Part shown: positions 1 through 6,636 of the stretch, in pieces
Layout: each line of letters opens with the position of its first letter
Position numbering within the stretch: position 1 is the stretch's first letter
DNA from: Thermoleophilaceae bacterium
Lineage (GTDB): Bacteria; Actinomycetota; Thermoleophilia; Solirubrobacterales; Thermoleophilaceae
DNA length: 6,636 nucleotides
Direction of reading: 5' to 3'
Assembly: GCA_013813135.1 (NCBI GenBank)
Contig: JACCSF010000087.1
Span: forward strand, 1 to 6,636
Notes under the pieces: model-generated
What the model was told of the DNA's origin: nothing
What the model saw: the letters and a program-made list of their open reading frames with translations, nothing else
The model's database searches: none
Made by a program: the position numbers and the translations under genes

Positions 1-404
1 ATTGGATCGACGGCGTCGCCCACTGCATCCCCGCGGCTGTCGGGGAACGCCTCGTCAGGCTAGCGGAAGGCTTCGAGCTCGTGTGGGCAACCGGGTGGGA
101 GGAGCGCGCCAACGAGCACCTGCCCTATCTGCTCGAGCTGCCGTTCTCGGACCTGCCGTCCCTCACCTTCGAGGGCCGGGCCGTGTTCGGCTCGTCCCAC
201 TGGAAGGTCGACGCGATCAACGAGTATGCGGGCGACCGGCCGGCGGCGTGGATCGACGACAACATGAACGAGGAGTGCCACGCGTGGGCCGACCGCCGCT
301 CCGCCCCCACTCTGCTCGTGGAGACGAGCCCATCGGAGGGCCTCATCGACGAGCACGTCGAGCAGCTGCTCAGCTGGGCCGCGAGCGTGCGGGCCGCCGC
401 CTAG
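1..404 (+). CDS. HAD-like hydrolase domain protein, C-terminal part (5' truncated)
   Basis: The reading frame enters from the left edge (first full codon at nt 3) and gives 133 residues up to a TAG at 402-404. I see an ordered set of HAD-superfamily motifs: motif II in LVWATGWEE (Thr about residue 30), motif III lysine in SHWKVDAI (about residue 68), and motif IV in AWIDDNM (Asp85-Asp86). Motif I, the nucleophile DxDGV segment, should lie upstream and is cut off by the window edge. The short, cap-less arrangement resembles small actinobacterial HAD proteins, some of which databases label 'HAD domain in Swiss Army Knife RNA repair proteins'. That name describes a domain family and does not show that this protein repairs RNA. 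Probable role: cytosolic phosphatase or phosphotransferase of unknown substrate. It ends 74 nt before the next plus-strand gene. An internal GTG at nt 81 is not a likely start because homologous-looking sequence continues upstream of it. Confidence 0.8.
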   Translation, partial: WIDGVAHCIPAAVGERLVRLAEGFELVWATGWEERANEHLPYLLELPFSDLPSLTFEGRAVFGSSHWKVDAINEYAGDRPAAWIDDNMNEECHAWADRRSAPTLLVETSPSEGLIDEHVEQLLSWAASVRAAA

Positions 405-468
405 CGCTCTAGGGATTGCGACTTCCTGGATCGCCTGCGGCCCTGGCGAACCGGCGCCCTCCCGGTAT

Positions 469-496
469 GTGACCCAATATGGTCACCGCCGGTGAC
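469..496 (+). repeat. Overlapping inverted repeats spanning the start codon of the beta-helix gene
   Basis: GTGACC (469-474) and GGTCAC (481-486) form a perfect 6+6 inverted repeat with a CAATAT spacer; the start codon ATG (479-481) lies at the spacer/right-arm junction. The right half also belongs to a second perfect repeat, GTCACC (482-487) with GGTGAC (491-496), separated by GCC. The two hairpins share 482-486, so they cannot form together. The set could be a protein-binding operator, an RNA switch over the initiation site, or chance in GC-rich DNA. No regulator is identifiable here. Confidence 0.45.
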
Positions 497-1951
497 GGCC
501 GGGGACCCACACTCAGAACGCGCGCGGTCGCGTTGGCCGTGCTTGCGGCCGCGCTGCCGGCAGGCTGCTCTGCGCAGACCAACCCGCCCTCCGCCGTCGG
601 TACGACGACCGCCACCCTCAACGGCGAGATGCGCTGCATGTCGGATGTCGACGGCCGCTGGGCGTGGCAGTGGCGCCAGCTCGGCACGAGCGGCTGGTCG
701 AGCGGCGCCGCCTTCCAGGTCGCCTGCCCACCCGACCAGCGCGCCGACATCAGCGGCTACCAGTGGTCCGGCGCCGACCAGAATCCGGCCACGCCGGGCT
801 TCCAGGACCGCGGCCCGGGCCGGCCCGCCTACAACCTCGCGAACCTCAAGCCGGACACCACGTACCAGTACCGCCTGCTGGCCGACTTCGGCCAGCCCTG
901 CGACCTGAGGGCGCCGGCCACGTGCGGGGACGTGGCGCCGTTCGACTCGGTCGGCACGCCGAACGGCACTCGCTGGGACACCCTCACGACCCAGCCGAGA
1001 TGCGACGACGTCCAGGGGGCGAGCGAGTCGCTGGCCGCCTTTGCGAGCTCCAACGCCGCTGGCACCGCCGCAAGCCCGAAGGTCCTCTGCATGCGCCAGG
1101 GCACTCAGAACATCGGCCAGTTCGACGGCATAAAGGCCTGGACGACGCTGACCCCGCGCGGCAAGCCGAACGGCACCAAGGAGGTCGTCGTACTGAACGG
1201 GAACGTCGCGCTCGACAGCGTCGGGGCGACGATCGAGGACGTCAAGGTGATCGGGTGCTACGGGTCGCCGGGCTGCCCGACCTCGCGCGACAAGGTCATC
1301 GACGTGCGCGCCAACAACACCGCGCTGCTCCACGCGGAGGTCTCGCCGCGCGGTGGCCGCAACAGCGACAGGATCCAGTGCGTCCACGTGGGCTCGGACA
1401 ACTCGCAGCTGACCGGCGTCCGCATGGAGTTCTCCAAGTCGCACTCCTGCGGCACCGAGGCCGCAGGCAACCACTACCACGGGCTCTACTGCCGCGATGC
1501 GATTCAGCCCCGCATCCTCGGCAACTGGTTCTACGACAACGAGGGCTTCGGCGTCCAGATGTGGCCGAACTGCGACAGCGCCGTGGCAGCCGGCAACGTG
1601 ATCGCGTTCAACGGAGGCGCCTGCGACCTCTCGGGCTTCAGCCCGTCGCGGATGAGCACCAACTCCGTCTACCGCAACGGATTCTGCGGCTTCGCACGCG
1701 AGAGCACGCTGTTCCCGCCCGTCCACTGCTTCAACACGGCGTCGAACCAGGTGGTCGACATGGTGCTGTACGACATCCGCGACCCGTCGTCGGTCACGGA
1801 TTGTGCCTCGCGCGAGCTACAGCAGAGCGGGACGTACAACGCCGACCCCCAATTCGTCGACGCCGGTCGCTACGACTTCCGGATGCAGAACCCGTTCGCG
1901 CGCGCCAAGCTGGGCGTGTACGCCGAGATCATCCCGGGCCCACGCTGGTGA
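479..1951 (+). CDS. Exported cysteine-rich protein with FnIII-like module and right-handed parallel beta-helix
   Basis: A 490-residue protein of unassigned function. Residues 1-32 look like a signal peptide: Arg13/Arg15, a hydrophobic run AVALAVLAAAL, then PAGC. Cys30 could be a lipoprotein cysteine, but Pro at -3 is a poor lipobox, so ordinary cleavage near Ala32 is equally possible. Residues about 36-172 resemble an FnIII-type beta-sandwich (ATLNGEM near the start, LKPDTTYQYRLLADF near the end). Residues about 235-480 look like a parallel beta-helix: GNWFYDN, GNVIAFN, TNSVYRN and SNQVVDM recur every 22-28 residues, and NADPQFVD near the end is typical of this fold's C-terminal coils. There are 17 cysteines, 16 of them after Cys30. 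Pectate-lyase-like enzymes and surface adhesins share the fold; I can point to no catalytic residues. ATG 479 is chosen because an in-frame TGA lies at 470-472 and the start gives a good signal peptide. No Shine-Dalgarno sequence is visible, so the transcript may be leaderless or poorly translated. Confidence 0.85.
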   Translation: MVTAGDGRGPTLRTRAVALAVLAAALPAGCSAQTNPPSAVGTTTATLNGEMRCMSDVDGRWAWQWRQLGTSGWSSGAAFQVACPPDQRADISGYQWSGADQNPATPGFQDRGPGRPAYNLANLKPDTTYQYRLLADFGQPCDLRAPATCGDVAPFDSVGTPNGTRWDTLTTQPRCDDVQGASESLAAFASSNAAGTAASPKVLCMRQGTQNIGQFDGIKAWTTLTPRGKPNGTKEVVVLNGNVALDSVGATIEDVKVIGCYGSPGCPTSRDKVIDVRANNTALLHAEVSPRGGRNSDRIQCVHVGSDNSQLTGVRMEFSKSHSCGTEAAGNHYHGLYCRDAIQPRILGNWFYDNEGFGVQMWPNCDSAVAAGNVIAFNGGACDLSGFSPSRMSTNSVYRNGFCGFARESTLFPPVHCFNTASNQVVDMVLYDIRDPSSVTDCASRELQQSGTYNADPQFVDAGRYDFRMQNPFARAKLGVYAEIIPGPRW

Positions 1952-1990
1952 ACGCAGACGGGCCGCCCGCGGGCGGCCCGTCCACTGCGT
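1952..1990. terminator. GC-rich perfect palindrome between convergent genes, probable bidirectional terminator
   Basis: Nucleotides 1957-1982 are a perfect 26-nt palindrome, with 13-nt arms GACGGGCCGCCCG and CGGGCGGCCCGTC. Outside it, ACGCA (1952-1956) can pair with TGCGT (1986-1990) across a three-base bulge (1983-1985), which lengthens the stem. It begins directly after the TGA of the beta-helix gene and 16 nt beyond the rpoC stop codon, so it can serve both transcripts. Neither strand has a U-rich tract after the stem. Many high-GC actinobacterial terminator hairpins lack one too, but this leaves the termination role inferred. Confidence 0.7.
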
Positions 1991-2006
1991 GTCCATCTCG
2001 CGGCGG

Positions 2007-6083
<4,077 letters not shown>

Positions 6084-6090
6084 GTATTGG

Positions 6091-6094
6091 TCCC

Positions 6095-6096
<2 letters not shown>
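6091..6096 (-). promoter_or_regulatory. Ribosome binding site of rpoC
   Basis: On the minus strand AAGGGA (6096 to 6091) sits 7 nt before the GTG start codon and overlaps the TAA stop of rpoB. A second purine-rich stretch, GAGGAG (6103 to 6098), lies within the last rpoB codons, 14 nt from the start. The good spacing of AAGGGA supports GTG 6083 as the start, and the overlap suggests translational coupling with rpoB. Confidence 0.65.

Positions 6097-6636
<540 letters not shown>

Noticed and set aside
432..458. Weak hairpins (CGCC/GGCG type) after the HAD gene as a terminator
   Set aside because: Stems are only about four base pairs with no T-run, as expected by chance in this GC-rich spacer.
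416..471. Possible promoter for the beta-helix gene: TTGCGA (416-421) and TATGTG (466-471)
   Set aside because: The two hexamers are 44 nt apart instead of about 17, and no acceptable -10 lies at the right distance from TTGCGA. TATGTG alone, 7 nt from the ATG, is too weak a match to claim a leaderless promoter.
468..486. CRP-like site TGTGA...TCAC before the beta-helix gene
   Set aside because: The half-sites are separated by 10 nt instead of 6 and the right half ends in TCACC, so it does not match the CRP operator geometry.
401..1726. A 441-codon open frame on the minus strand opposite the beta-helix gene
   Set aside because: The product is an Ala/Arg/Val/Gly-rich string without motifs, whereas the plus strand gives a signal peptide and clear FnIII-like and beta-helix patterns. 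Typical shadow frame at this GC content.

Overview
This is a high-GC bacterial chromosome segment carrying the 3' end of the rpoBC operon on the minus strand, facing two plus-strand genes. The organism is most likely an actinomycete. RpoC carries a long charged helical insertion in the clamp between the N-terminal zinc site and the clamp helices. RpoB ends in an acidic extension containing a helix-like segment that resembles, from memory, the mycobacterial RpoB tail. An FnIII-like plus parallel beta-helix secreted protein and a small HAD protein of a type common in soil actinobacteria fit the class Thermoleophilia (Solirubrobacter/Conexibacter/Gaiella relatives). That class assignment is inference; the phylum call is firmer.

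Layout: nucleotides 1-404 (+) hold the C-terminal 133 residues of a HAD-like protein with motifs II, III and IV. Nucleotides 405-478 are a short spacer with no clear promoter or terminator, but it runs into overlapping inverted repeats around the next start codon. Nucleotides 479-1951 (+) encode a complete 490-residue, cysteine-rich exported protein with an FnIII-like module and a right-handed beta-helix. Nucleotides 1952-2006 form a convergent intergenic gap holding a perfect GC-rich palindrome, probably a shared bidirectional terminator. Nucleotides 2007-6083 (-) are the complete rpoC (1358 residues, GTG start). Nucleotides 6095-6636 (-) are the last 180 or so codons of rpoB, 11 nt upstream of rpoC.

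rpoB and rpoC encode the two catalytic subunits of RNA polymerase and are plainly co-transcribed. The plus-strand genes have no visible functional link to transcription; they are simply neighbours that meet the operon tail to tail. I see no mobile element, CRISPR array, tRNA or rRNA gene. Nothing here amounts to a new multigene system. The points most worth checking are a Met-to-Leu difference at a key trigger-loop position of RpoC, the unassigned cysteine-rich beta-helix protein, and the competing hairpins over its start codon.
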